Shown here in pieces: positions 16,164 to 24,899 of a stretch of DNA of 35,045 nucleotides. The stretch's first letter is position 1. Every line of letters starts with the position of its first letter. The translations under genes were made by a program, and so were the position numbers. Source of the DNA: an uncultured Oceanospirillales bacterium (GTDB lineage Bacteria; Pseudomonadota; Gammaproteobacteria; Pseudomonadales; Litorivicinaceae); the NCBI GenBank assembly GCA_913061245.1, contig CAJXTO010000001.1:1-35045 (forward strand). Reading direction: 5' to 3'. Below the pieces are notes generated by a model. The model had not been told where the DNA came from. It saw only the letters and a program-made list of their open reading frames with translations, and did no database searches.

Positions 16164-16233
16164 ATTTCAGAAAACACATATTTACCAACCCAAATACCGC
16201 CCGTGGTCCGTGCCCGGGTGATTCAGAGAACAC

Positions 16234-17493
16234 ATGAACCTCACAGAACTTAAGAAAAAATCAATGCCGCAGCTCCTTGAGATTGCGGAGAGCATGAACC
16301 TCGAAAACCTCGCACGGTCCCGCAAACAGGACGTCATTTTTTCTATCCTGAAAGCACATGCGAAAAGCGGGGAAGACATTTACGGTGATGGCGTCCTAGA
16401 AATTTTATCGGACGGCTTCGGATTCCTTCGATCTGCTGATTCAAGCTACCTTGCAGGTCCTGATGACATTTACGTCTCTCCAAGCCAAATTCGACGTTTC
16501 AACCTCCGCAAAGGCGACTCCATTGCAGGCAAGATTCGCCCACCCAAGGATAGCGAGCGTTACTTCGCGCTGTTGAAAGTTGATGAGATCAACTTCGACA
16601 AACCAGAGAATGCAAAGAACAAAATTTTATTCGAGAACTTAACGCCTCTGTTCCCTCAGGAACGTCTCACGATGGAACAAGGTAATGGCTCGACCGAAGA
16701 TTTAACGGCGCGAATCATTGATTTGGTTTGCCCAATTGGTAAAGGTCAGCGTGCATTGATCGTTTCACCTCCTAAAGCAGGTAAAACGCTCATGCTGCAA
16801 AACATCGCCAATAGCATCGTGCGTAACAATCCAGAATGTTATCTGATCGTTCTTCTCATCGACGAACGTCCAGAAGAAGTAACCGAGATGCAACGAACTG
16901 TCCGCGGTGAAGTTGTGGCATCAACGTTCGATGAGCCACCAGCTCGACATGTTCAGGTTGCTGAAATGGTCATTGAAAAGGCGAAGCGCCTGACAGAGCA
17001 CAAGCGCGATGTGATCATCTTGCTTGATTCGATCACGCGACTCGCACGAGCTTACAACACGGTGCAACCTTCATCAGGCAAGGTATTAACTGGTGGTGTC
17101 GATGCTCACGCACTTGAGCGTCCAAAGCGCTTCTTTGGTGCCGCTCGAAATATCGAAGAAGGTGGCAGTCTTTCAATCATCGCGACCGCGTTGGTTGATA
17201 CCGGTTCAAAGATGGACGAAGTCATTTTCGAAGAGTTCAAGGGAACCGGTAACTCAGAATTGAACCTGGAAAGACGCGCTGCCGAGAAGCGTATCTTCCC
17301 TGCGATCAATATCCGCAAATCTGGAACACGTCGTGAAGACCTCCTCACGACAGAGGAAGAACTGCAGCGTATGTGGATTCTGAGGAAACTTCTCGATTCT
17401 ATGGAAGACCTCCAAGCGATCGAGTTCTTGGTCGACCGTATGAAGACGACAACGACTAACGAAGAGTTCTTCCAGTCAATGAAGAAGCGTTAA
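16234..17493 (+). CDS. rho: Transcription termination factor Rho
   Basis: Rho is the hexameric RNA-dependent ATPase and helicase that ends transcription at unstructured C-rich RNA. The protein is 419 residues, exactly the E. coli size. The N-terminal helical domain (MNLTELKKKSMPQLLEIAE) and the cold-shock-like RNA-binding domain (DGFGFLRSADSSYLAGPDDIYVSPSQIRRF) are intact. The P-loop is PPKAGKT (179-185), Walker B is VIILLDSITRLARAYN, and the Q/R-loop region GKVLTGGVDAHALERPKRFF follows. It has a 138-base leader after trxA with two hairpins. Its stop overlaps the stop of the convergent hemY by four bases. Confidence 0.98.
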   Translation: MNLTELKKKSMPQLLEIAESMNLENLARSRKQDVIFSILKAHAKSGEDIYGDGVLEILSDGFGFLRSADSSYLAGPDDIYVSPSQIRRFNLRKGDSIAGKIRPPKDSERYFALLKVDEINFDKPENAKNKILFENLTPLFPQERLTMEQGNGSTEDLTARIIDLVCPIGKGQRALIVSPPKAGKTLMLQNIANSIVRNNPECYLIVLLIDERPEEVTEMQRTVRGEVVASTFDEPPARHVQVAEMVIEKAKRLTEHKRDVIILLDSITRLARAYNTVQPSSGKVLTGGVDAHALERPKRFFGAARNIEEGGSLSIIATALVDTGSKMDEVIFEEFKGTGNSELNLERRAAEKRIFPAINIRKSGTRREDLLTTEEELQRMWILRKLLDSMEDLQAIEFLVDRMKTTTTNEEFFQSMKKR

Positions 17494-18329
17494 GACGCTT
17501 CTTCAATCAGACGGCGCCTGAGTTTCTCGAGCGCCTCTGTTCTCCCCGATTCAATCTCAACATGCAATAAATGAACAAGCGGATTCTCTGGATCGAGTTC
17601 GTTTGCACGTTCGATATGATGTTTTGCTTCAGCATCTAGGCTCGCAGCCATCGCTAAACGTGCCTGAACAACTTCTAATGAAACCGAATTCGCATGTGCT
17701 TTCGCTAACGGATTGAGAAGCGCTAACCGTGATAACGCATCCTCATCACCAACCGTTTCAAGCGCAAGTGCCCAGTCTTCGCGCCATTGTTTCTTTAACG
17801 CCTTTATGAGCGGCTTAAATTCGGTTGGCTTAGGGTCATGTTCAATCGCTTTTGGAATGCTCGCCATCAATTGTTCTGCTGTTTCCAAGTAACGCTCTGA
17901 TTCGTCTAATTGTTCCAATCGTCTTGCAGCTTCCGATGCCAATAACCAATGGAGTGCTGGTAACGATTCAGAGTTGGCATCTTTTTTAAGGACGGCAAGG
18001 GCGCGAGCCGGCTCATCACGACGTAACCACAAGGCACCCTCAATCAGACGGGAATCTGCTTTCCGATGCCGCATCCGTCCCCAAGCTCTCAACACACTCA
18101 GAGGAAGACGACCCAAGGCAGTACCCAAGCCAAATACAATCCAGAGGACAATCGTTACGGCAATAAAAAGAATGATAAATGCCCATAGCGACATCTCGAT
18201 GGTGTATCCGCCATAGGCAAATAGAACATAACCTGGGTCAGCTTTGACTCGGTCACCAAGATATAAACCGAAAGCGAGTAACGCCCCAAGAACCGAGACC
18301 CAAATCGATATCCTGAGAAGGCGACTCAC
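17490..18329 (-). CDS. hemY: HemY-like membrane protein with TPR-like repeats
   Basis: This protein belongs to the proteobacterial HemY family linked to the hemCDXY cluster; it is not the protoporphyrinogen oxidase also called HemY, and its exact role is unsettled. Two N-terminal membrane helices (about 7-25 and 45-67) are followed by a cytosolic alpha-helical part of TPR-like character (ALWLRRDEPARALAVL, AMAASLDAEAKHHIERANELDPENPLVHLL). At 279 residues it is clearly shorter than E. coli HemY (about 400), missing part of the helical C-terminal region. The GTG start at 18329 overlaps the hemX stop by four bases (GTGA). The end overlaps rho tail-to-tail. Confidence 0.83.
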   Translation of the reverse strand: MSRLLRISIWVSVLGALLAFGLYLGDRVKADPGYVLFAYGGYTIEMSLWAFIILFIAVTIVLWIVFGLGTALGRLPLSVLRAWGRMRHRKADSRLIEGALWLRRDEPARALAVLKKDANSESLPALHWLLASEAARRLEQLDESERYLETAEQLMASIPKAIEHDPKPTEFKPLIKALKKQWREDWALALETVGDEDALSRLALLNPLAKAHANSVSLEVVQARLAMAASLDAEAKHHIERANELDPENPLVHLLHVEIESGRTEALEKLRRRLIEEAS

Positions 18330-19438
18330 TGTCTCACCTCTGCTCCAGAAACTCGTTCTTGGGTCAGTGCATCACGATAAGCTTTCAAAGCGCGGAGGCC
18401 TTGAGCCGCATCAGGAATTTCGCGGGTAATTTGTGTGCCTTCAAGCGAACTAAGAACCGTCATCACTTTCAGTCCAGCACCTTCCGTTACATCGAAAAAG
18501 TGCATCGATAAACGTTTAGCCTGAGCAAGACCCGCATCGAAAAGAACCTGATCTTCACGAATCAATGCCACCTTAATCTGCTCAAGACTCAAGCGAAGAA
18601 CCTCTCGTGCTCGTCCAGCATCCGATGCCGAAACAAGCGGCGTAATCGGCGCATTCACTTCGCGAATTCGAATAAACTCAGACAGACCGCCGAGCCATTT
18701 TTGTACATCGACGGTCGCTTCCGACTCTGCCTCGGGGGCCAAGCGGCGCACAGGTAACTGCAAATCATCCAACACAGGGTCTAAAGCGAGTAACTCAGCC
18801 TGAATACCTAAGACATCAACTGACTGGATCGCAGACAAAGACTGTAAATCCTGCGCTAATCGCTCTCTCACAGACAATAAACGACCGTCTTGTAACTGAC
18901 CAAGTAGCGCTTGAGCAGTGCGCATTAAATTCACGGCTGTCTCTGGGTTACGCTCAACAAGAAGTCGCTGATCGGCAAGCTTTAAGAGATATTCAGCTTC
19001 TGCCAAAACATAACTGCTTCGCGTGTCCACCTGAGCCTTAGCCAACTCCTCTGCGACCATCTCAACACGGTCAATTACCGACTGATTACGAGTATCTGCG
19101 CGTCCTACATCCGTCTCGAGCTTCTGAATTTGATCATCAAGTCTGCGAGTAGCCGCCTCGAGCGACTCGACCTGGGCAATCTTTGTATTCAAGGCCTGCA
19201 GCGAGGCATTTAAAGACTCTGTGGTGCGAGTAATCGATTGCAGCTCATGCCACCCAAACCAACCGCCACCACCGACAGCCAGTGTCGCGATAATGCTCAA
19301 GATAATCGCGAACCAGCCACTTGATCGTGCTGCTTGCGAGTGATTGTGATGATCGGCTGTCACCTCTTCAGACTCAGCCTGTTCATCGACAACAATTTCC
19401 TCAGCGACTTCAGGTGTTTTTGCTTCAGTCTTTGACAC
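18326..19438 (-). CDS. hemX: HemX-like single-pass membrane protein
   Basis: HemX proteins are encoded with hemC and hemD and were once annotated as uroporphyrinogen-III methyltransferases, but they lack the catalytic fold; the function is unclear. The chain is 370 residues from GTG 19438: an acidic N-terminal segment, a membrane helix (about 42-60), then a long periplasmic coiled-coil (about 65-130, with ALNTKIAQVESLEAATRRLDD) and a conserved helical domain containing YVLAEAEYLLKLADQRLL. The GTG start is selected because AAGGAG lies six bases before it; an earlier in-frame ATG at 19471 lies deeper inside hemD and has no such site. It overlaps hemD by 14 bases and hemY by four. Confidence 0.85.
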   Translation of the reverse strand: MSKTEAKTPEVAEEIVVDEQAESEEVTADHHNHSQAARSSGWFAIILSIIATLAVGGGGWFGWHELQSITRTTESLNASLQALNTKIAQVESLEAATRRLDDQIQKLETDVGRADTRNQSVIDRVEMVAEELAKAQVDTRSSYVLAEAEYLLKLADQRLLVERNPETAVNLMRTAQALLGQLQDGRLLSVRERLAQDLQSLSAIQSVDVLGIQAELLALDPVLDDLQLPVRRLAPEAESEATVDVQKWLGGLSEFIRIREVNAPITPLVSASDAGRAREVLRLSLEQIKVALIREDQVLFDAGLAQAKRLSMHFFDVTEGAGLKVMTVLSSLEGTQITREIPDAAQGLRALKAYRDALTQERVSGAEVRQ

Positions 19439-20147
19439 TCGGCTCTCCTTGCATCGCCAATCGAACTTCATCTGGTGTTGGCGAATTGATTTGATAATAC
19501 CGGCTTCCAGACGGTAATTGTGCTTTCGCGTCAGAACTTGTCACAAAATGCACGTATTCCAACGCATTCAAACCGTATGTCTCTGCGATTTGTAAATAGG
19601 CATTCAGAAGAACAGCAGACCCATGAACAATTCCGCCAATTCCATTCAAATTTTGAAGTTCTAAATCAATGCAAGGAACCACTTCGAATAGCTCTAGATG
19701 CGCAACGGGATCAAGTAATAACGAATTCAGTTCAGAAAATTGCCGACCAGAGCCTTTTCCACTCACGATCAACAATCGGCTCTCGGATTGAATCTGTGTG
19801 CGCATGAATTGAATAAGTGATTCAGACCCTGGACTTGGAGCAGTCCTAACCGAATGCACCTCATCTTTGAGGAGCTCAGCTGTTCCGACGCCAACAGCCC
19901 AAAATTGTTGCTCAGCTGGCCATTGTGCCCAACGTGAGAGCACTGCATCGATGAGTAATCGAGCGGACTCGGGCGATGTAACAACGACATGATCAAACCG
20001 ATCGAAATCGACAATTGCGGGGTCCAACGCGACGTCTAGCGGATATGATTGGACGCACGGAAGAGCAATCACCTCAAATCCAGCATCAACGAACGCCTCA
20101 GCAACTCGTGGAAACGCTGAAGGAAGCCGGTTTAACCAAAGTTTCAA
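19425..20147 (-). CDS. hemD: Uroporphyrinogen-III synthase
   Basis: HemD closes and inverts ring D of hydroxymethylbilane to form uroporphyrinogen III. This family is poorly conserved and the assignment rests on length (240 residues), the two-domain pattern and position directly after hemC. Supporting segments are FDHVVVTSPESARLL, WAVGVGTAELL, LLIVSGKGSGRQF and YVHFVTSSDAK. The start appears to be TTG at 20147, immediately after the hemC stop codon and without a clear ribosome-binding site, so translation probably depends on termination of hemC. The 3' end overlaps hemX. Confidence 0.86.
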   Translation of the reverse strand: MKLWLNRLPSAFPRVAEAFVDAGFEVIALPCVQSYPLDVALDPAIVDFDRFDHVVVTSPESARLLIDAVLSRWAQWPAEQQFWAVGVGTAELLKDEVHSVRTAPSPGSESLIQFMRTQIQSESRLLIVSGKGSGRQFSELNSLLLDPVAHLELFEVVPCIDLELQNLNGIGGIVHGSAVLLNAYLQIAETYGLNALEYVHFVTSSDAKAQLPSGSRYYQINSPTPDEVRLAMQGEPSVKD

Positions 20148-21083
20148 CTACAAACCCGCTTGGGCAAGAAGTTCTCGAGCGCCTTGCGAAATCAGATCGT
20201 CTGCAACACGAATTCCGAGACTCTCAGCTTCATCGATTGGAGCCAAACCTTCTGCTTTCAGAAGCGTTCCGCAATCCGCCGAACCGACCAATGCACGCAA
20301 CCACAACTGCCCATCGCGCTCTATCGCGTAGGCCGCAATTGGCACCTGACATCCACCGTTCAAATGACGATTGAGAGCACGCTCGGCACGACCTGCAGTT
20401 TCTCCATCAGCATCTTGCAATGTCATCACAATTTCACGGGTTGCCAAATCATCTTCGCGAATCTCAATTCCAAGAATCCCCTGACCACATGCGGGCAAGA
20501 TCTCTTCTGGAGCCGTCTCAAATGCGATGCGATCACCTAACTCAAGGCGCTTAAGACCGGCAGATGCAAGAACAAGACCATCAAATTCACCTGCATCGAG
20601 TTTCTTCAGACGCGTACCCAGATTTCCTCGGACAGGGGATAGCTTAAGGTCTGGTCGTAACGCACGAATTTGGGCGATACGTCTCAAACTTGAGGTGCCA
20701 AGATGTGCGCCCTGAGGAATATCAGCAAAACCAGCCCATGCATTTGACCCAGCGCGGTGAACCACAGCATCTGTTGGTGTTTCACGTGCTGTTAAACAAC
20801 ACAAGTCCAGACCACCGGGGAGCTCCATCGGTACGTCTTTCAATGAATGTACAGCAAGGTCTGCTCGGCCGTCATACAGCGCAGTTTCTAGTTCTTTGAC
20901 GAAGACTCCTTTGCCACCAATTTTAGTTAATGACACATCGAGCCGCTCATCTCCCTGCGTGGTCATTTCCAAAAGCTCAATTTCCAACCCAGGAAAATGT
21001 GCTTGAAGGCGATCACGAACGTGATAAGCCTGCCAAAGAGCCAATGGACTCTTCCTTGTCGCGATAGTTAATGTTTTTTGCAT
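20148..21083 (-). CDS. hemC: Porphobilinogen deaminase (hydroxymethylbilane synthase)
   Basis: HemC joins four porphobilinogen units into hydroxymethylbilane in the cytosol. From ATG 21083 the chain is 311 residues (E. coli 313). The substrate-binding motifs IGGKGVFVKELE, DLAVHSLKDVPM and GTSSLRR are intact. The dipyrromethane cofactor attaches to Cys245 in LNGGCQVPIAAYA. The ATG at 21083 is chosen because AAAGGA lies just upstream; the in-frame ATG seven codons earlier overlaps the shared promoter region with argH. It starts a tight hemC-hemD-hemX-hemY run. Confidence 0.96.
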   Translation of the reverse strand: MQKTLTIATRKSPLALWQAYHVRDRLQAHFPGLEIELLEMTTQGDERLDVSLTKIGGKGVFVKELETALYDGRADLAVHSLKDVPMELPGGLDLCCLTARETPTDAVVHRAGSNAWAGFADIPQGAHLGTSSLRRIAQIRALRPDLKLSPVRGNLGTRLKKLDAGEFDGLVLASAGLKRLELGDRIAFETAPEEILPACGQGILGIEIREDDLATREIVMTLQDADGETAGRAERALNRHLNGGCQVPIAAYAIERDGQLWLRALVGSADCGTLLKAEGLAPIDEAESLGIRVADDLISQGARELLAQAGL

Positions 21084-21091
21084 GTGTGGTC

Positions 21092-21112
21092 CTTTGTTAC
21101 ACAAAGTATACT
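21092..21112. promoter_or_regulatory. Inverted repeat joined to a palindromic -10 in the hemC/argH divergent region
   Basis: CTTTGT-TAC-ACAAAG (21092-21106) is a perfect inverted repeat, and it runs into AGTATACT (21105-21112), a perfect palindrome that supplies a TATACT -10 hexamer on both strands. All of this lies in the 52 bases between the two start codons. No good -35 is visible on either side. A repressor or activator dimer at the inverted repeat would touch both promoters. Confidence 0.4.
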
Positions 21113-21135
21113 GGATGCTTACAGAAGGAGTCTCT

Positions 21136-22530
21136 ATGAGTCAGGAAACGCCCAAAGCTTTATGGGGCGGCCGCTTTTCGGAATCGACCGATGCGTTCGT
21201 CCAAGCATTCACTGCATCCGTCGAATTCGACCAACGCATGGCACGCGAGGATATTCAAGGATCTATCGCGCACGCCACGATGCTTGCTGAACAGGGAATC
21301 CTAACTGACACCGAACGCAACTCGATCATCGAAGGCCTCCGTCAAATCGAAGCTGAAATTGAATCAGGCCAATTTGCCTGGTCAATTGCGCGTGAAGACG
21401 TGCATATGAATATCGAATCACGACTCATCGACTTAATCGGCGACACAGGAAAAAAACTCCATACTGGACGTTCTCGGAATGACCAAGTTGCCACCGACAT
21501 TCGACTTTGGCTACGAGGCACCATTGATCACGCGATATCCGAACTGTCTCGCCTGCAAACTGGTTTGATTACGTTAGCTGAGCGTGAATCAGACACTATC
21601 ATGCCCGGTTTCACGCATCTTCAAGCAGCACAACCCGTGACTTTTGGGCACCACATGCTCGCATGGAATGAAATGCTCGAGCGTGATGCAGGCCGCCTGA
21701 TTGATTGCAGACAGCGGATGAACCAATGCCCGCTCGGTGCAGCAGCTCTTGCCGGCACGAGCTACCCCATTAATCGAGAGCGCACGGCCGAGCTCCTTGG
21801 ATTCGATAAGCCAACAGAAAACAGTCTCGACTCTGTATCTGATCGGGATTTCGGTATCGAATTCCTAAGTGCCGCAAGCATCATCATGATGCACTTGTCA
21901 CGGTTCTCAGAAGAGTTGATCAACTGGAACTCCACCGCCTGGCAATTTGTCGACCTACCTGACAAGTTCTGTACTGGCAGTTCGATCATGCCGCAGAAAA
22001 AGAATCCCGACGTGCCTGAACTTGTCCGCGGTAAATCAGGCCGTATGTTCGGCCACCTGATGAGCTTGCTTACTTTGATGAAAGGGCAACCACTTGCCTA
22101 CAACAAAGACAATCAAGAAGACAAAGAGCCTCTCTATGATGCAGCCGATACACTCATTGGTTCTCTTCGCGCCTTCGCCGACATGATGCCATCATTATTG
22201 GTCAACAAAGACATCCTTAAAGACTCTGCAATCCGTGGGTTTTCGACAGCAACAGATCTGGCCGATTACCTGGTACGAAAAGGCTTACCTTTCCGAGATG
22301 CCCATGAAGTGGTTGGACAAGCCGTAGCACTTGGCGTCCAAACCAAGCGCGATCTTTCAGAAATGGATCTTGCGGAACTCCAAGCTTTCAGCGATCTGAT
22401 TCATGATGATGTGTTTGAAGTTCTGACAGTTGAAGGGTCAGTCAACGCACGCGATCACATTGGTGGAACAGCACCAAATCAGGTGAGGGCTGCGGCAGAT
22501 CGAGCAAAAGCGCGTTTAGCAGCTCGTTAG
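21136..22530 (+). CDS. argH: Argininosuccinate lyase
   Basis: ArgH cleaves argininosuccinate to arginine and fumarate, the last step of arginine synthesis. The chain is 464 residues. It has the fumarase/aspartase superfamily signature GSSIMPQKKNPD (281-292) with catalytic Ser283, and His161 in PGFTHLQAAQP. WGGRFSESTD at the N-terminus and HTGRSRNDQVATD are typical of ArgH. AGAAGGAG stands ideally before ATG 21136; an open extension to 21082 would enter the shared promoter and is rejected. It is divergent from hemC, an adjacency I recall from Pseudomonas-type genomes. Its last four bases overlap the convergent waaA. Confidence 0.97.
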   Translation: MSQETPKALWGGRFSESTDAFVQAFTASVEFDQRMAREDIQGSIAHATMLAEQGILTDTERNSIIEGLRQIEAEIESGQFAWSIAREDVHMNIESRLIDLIGDTGKKLHTGRSRNDQVATDIRLWLRGTIDHAISELSRLQTGLITLAERESDTIMPGFTHLQAAQPVTFGHHMLAWNEMLERDAGRLIDCRQRMNQCPLGAAALAGTSYPINRERTAELLGFDKPTENSLDSVSDRDFGIEFLSAASIIMMHLSRFSEELINWNSTAWQFVDLPDKFCTGSSIMPQKKNPDVPELVRGKSGRMFGHLMSLLTLMKGQPLAYNKDNQEDKEPLYDAADTLIGSLRAFADMMPSLLVNKDILKDSAIRGFSTATDLADYLVRKGLPFRDAHEVVGQAVALGVQTKRDLSEMDLAELQAFSDLIHDDVFEVLTVEGSVNARDHIGGTAPNQVRAAADRAKARLAAR

Positions 22531-23753
22531 CGGACAGCGATTACTGCCAAAATCGCTTGGACTTGGAGCTCAGTAGAGCCACGATTTGCTTCAACCCAAG
22601 CGTTTGCGGCCTGTCCCATCGCATCAGCTCTCGCAAGTACCTCATCAATAGCTTGAGAGAGATGTTCTGCATCGGTGCGAACAAGAGCACCCGCAGTTTC
22701 CAGGCCAACACTGATGGCCTGAAAGTTGTGCATAGATGGTCCTGCAATGAGCGGTTTACTCATCAGCGCTGGCTCAATCGGATTTTGGCCTCCCTTTCCG
22801 GAAAAACTTCCGCCAATCACAACCACATCAGATTGAGACAGGTACGCCCCCATATCTCCCAAGGTGTCACCTATCAAAATTTGAGCACCATCATGAATTC
22901 CCGTTGAGACTTGGCACGCTTCAATCGCATGTTCATCAGCCAAAACCTTAATTTCTGATCCGCGAATTGGGTGGCGAGGAACAATGAGTAGCCGTAACTC
23001 AGGATGTTGCTGCGCCCAAACCATGAAGAGCGCATCATCCTCGGCATGGCTACTCATCAGGCAAACTAAGACCTTGTCGTGTTTCCAATCACTAATCTGA
23101 TTGACTCGATCCTTAGAAATTTGAGGAGCAGATTGATCGAGCTTGATGGACCCAACTTCTGAAATCGCGTGAGCTGGCACCCCAAGGCTATGTGCATTAT
23201 GCGCATCACCATCAAATTGCATCAGAGCACGCGAAACCTTGGACCACATCGGTCGGGCTATCCAACCGAACCTTTCGTATCCTCGAACGGATTGCTCACT
23301 CAATCGCCCATTCGCGAGAATCACAGGGATAGAAGCCTTGTGGCATGCGTCAACTAAATTGGGCCAAAGCTCGGTCTCAATAACGATTAATGCTTTCGGG
23401 CGAAGTTTGGATAACCAGCGGGACCAAATCCACGAAAAGTCCCAAGGAAAGACATGACAGGTGAATTCACTCTTAGCCAAGACACCAAGTCCAGCTGGTG
23501 TGGTGGCTGTGATCAAAATGCGAAGCGATGCATCATGTTGAATGAGTGCTCGCGCAAGCTCTAAACCAACCTTAGCCTCACCAAGACTGCACGCATGAAT
23601 CCACACACAGCCGTCCATCTGATCAGGCACATGCAGGCCGAGCCGATGACTGACCATCGGGTCTTGATTTTCTCGGCGATACTTACGAACCACATGCGCA
23701 ATAAGAAGTGGTGTGCAAAGTAGCAAGAGCAGTGAATACAGATGTCGTCCCAT
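22527..23753 (-). CDS. waaA: 3-deoxy-D-manno-octulosonic acid (Kdo) transferase, with altered catalytic-base position
   Basis: WaaA is a GT-B glycosyltransferase anchored in the inner membrane that adds Kdo to lipid A precursor. From ATG 23753 the chain is 408 residues. An N-terminal anchor (YSLLLLLCTPLLIAHVV) is followed by IHACSLGEAKVG, VIETELWPNLVDA, RLSEQSVRGYERFG, IVPRHPIRG and VIGGSFSGKGGQNPIEPAL, all recognisable WaaA motifs. The position of the proposed catalytic-base Glu (ERYG in E. coli) reads SHRLG here, with His36. An ATG at 23771 is an alternative start but would almost touch the divergent neighbour; neither has a good ribosome-binding site. Confidence 0.9.
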   Translation of the reverse strand: MGRHLYSLLLLLCTPLLIAHVVRKYRRENQDPMVSHRLGLHVPDQMDGCVWIHACSLGEAKVGLELARALIQHDASLRILITATTPAGLGVLAKSEFTCHVFPWDFSWIWSRWLSKLRPKALIVIETELWPNLVDACHKASIPVILANGRLSEQSVRGYERFGWIARPMWSKVSRALMQFDGDAHNAHSLGVPAHAISEVGSIKLDQSAPQISKDRVNQISDWKHDKVLVCLMSSHAEDDALFMVWAQQHPELRLLIVPRHPIRGSEIKVLADEHAIEACQVSTGIHDGAQILIGDTLGDMGAYLSQSDVVVIGGSFSGKGGQNPIEPALMSKPLIAGPSMHNFQAISVGLETAGALVRTDAEHLSQAIDEVLARADAMGQAANAWVEANRGSTELQVQAILAVIAVR

Positions 23754-23761
23754 AATTGAAG

Positions 23762-23771
23762 ATGCTAGCAT
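23762..23771. promoter_or_regulatory. Palindromic -10-like element between waaA and the FAD oxidoreductase gene
   Basis: ATGCTAGCAT is a perfect palindrome offering TAGCAT as a -10 on both strands. TAGCAT ends six bases before the plus-strand ATG at 23778 and eight bases before the minus-strand ATG at 23753. Neither start codon has a Shine-Dalgarno sequence. This spacing would produce leaderless or near-leaderless messages in both directions. Prediction only. Confidence 0.35.
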
Positions 23772-23777
23772 GCCTGC

Positions 23778-24899
23778 ATGAAAATCATCGTCGGTGGCGG
23801 TATTTCAGGTCTCTGGCTAGCAGCTGAACTGAAAGCGCGAAATATTCCATGCTGTGTTATCGAAAAAAGTGCACTTGGCCAAGGTCAAACCCTAGCAAGC
23901 CAAGGCATGATTCATGGTGGAACTAAGTATGCACTTGATGGACTATTAACCAAAGCAGCCAGTGAAATTGGTGCAATGCCTGCACGCTGGAAACACGCTT
24001 TAAAAGGCGAGGGAACAGTTGACCTCAGCCGTGTTCAACTCGAACGAGAAGATCAGCTGTTATGGTCTGTCGAATCAATTGCAGCGAATCTTTTGGGGTT
24101 CTTCGCAAGCAAAGCCATGCGATCGCGTATGGAGCGCATCGATCCGGAATCTGAAGCCGCTTTTGATCATCCCAATTTCAACGGTCATCTCTATCGATTG
24201 TCAGAACCTGTATTGAAACTCGATACCTTGGTGCATGCATTTGCAGAAATCTTGGATGGACAGGTCTTCCAAGCTGAGGTTACCCAACTTCTAACGCAAG
24301 ACGATAGAGTAGTCGGGGTCGAAACGAGTGCAGGCCAATTCCATGGGGACGTTATTTTAACTGCTGGTGAAGGTATAGAGATGCTGTTATCTGGGCTTGC
24401 TGGCAGCTATCCGGTCATGCAGCGACGTCCTCTAGCAATGGCGGTCTGCAAACTTACGCAACCCATTCCAAAAGTATTTGGTCACCAACTCGGAAGTGGC
24501 AGTAAGCCGAAACTAACCGTCTCAACCCATGAATTTGATGGGGCGCAATATCTGTATTTAGGCGGACAGCTTGCCGAAGACGGAGTCACACAAGATGACG
24601 ACACCGTGTGCGCAAATGCAAAACGCGCGCTATCGGAAGCACTCTCCTGGCTCGAACCGAAGGTGGAATCAATACACATATTTCGGATCAATCGAGCTGA
24701 ACCAAGTACGCGTGAAGGAAATCGACCTGACACCGCATTCGTCTCTAAATTAAACAACCTAATTGTGGCGTGGCCTACCAAGCTCGCACTTGCACCTGCA
24801 CTTGCCGATCAAGTACTACAACTTCTCGATGAAGAATCGAAATCTGCAACACTACCGCAGTGGCCAAAAGCACCAGAGGGGCACTACCCATGGGTATGA
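23778..24899 (+). CDS. FAD-dependent oxidoreductase (DAO family), substrate unknown
   Basis: This 373-residue flavoprotein starts with a Rossmann FAD-binding site, MKIIVGGGISGLWLAAEL, followed by VIEKSALGQGQTLASQGMIHGGTKYAL, which resembles the glycine-oxidase/2-hydroxyglutarate/glycerol-3-phosphate dehydrogenase group (DAO fold). A second nucleotide-contact region is GDVILTAGEGIEMLL, and the C-terminal part has FVSKLNNLIVAWPTKLALAPALAD. It has no signal peptide or membrane helix. The substrate is not evident. It overlaps the next gene by ten bases and is followed by gmhA, in the middle of LPS genes, so a role in a sugar or polyol step is conceivable but unproven. Confidence 0.8.
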   Translation: MKIIVGGGISGLWLAAELKARNIPCCVIEKSALGQGQTLASQGMIHGGTKYALDGLLTKAASEIGAMPARWKHALKGEGTVDLSRVQLEREDQLLWSVESIAANLLGFFASKAMRSRMERIDPESEAAFDHPNFNGHLYRLSEPVLKLDTLVHAFAEILDGQVFQAEVTQLLTQDDRVVGVETSAGQFHGDVILTAGEGIEMLLSGLAGSYPVMQRRPLAMAVCKLTQPIPKVFGHQLGSGSKPKLTVSTHEFDGAQYLYLGGQLAEDGVTQDDDTVCANAKRALSEALSWLEPKVESIHIFRINRAEPSTREGNRPDTAFVSKLNNLIVAWPTKLALAPALADQVLQLLDEESKSATLPQWPKAPEGHYPWV

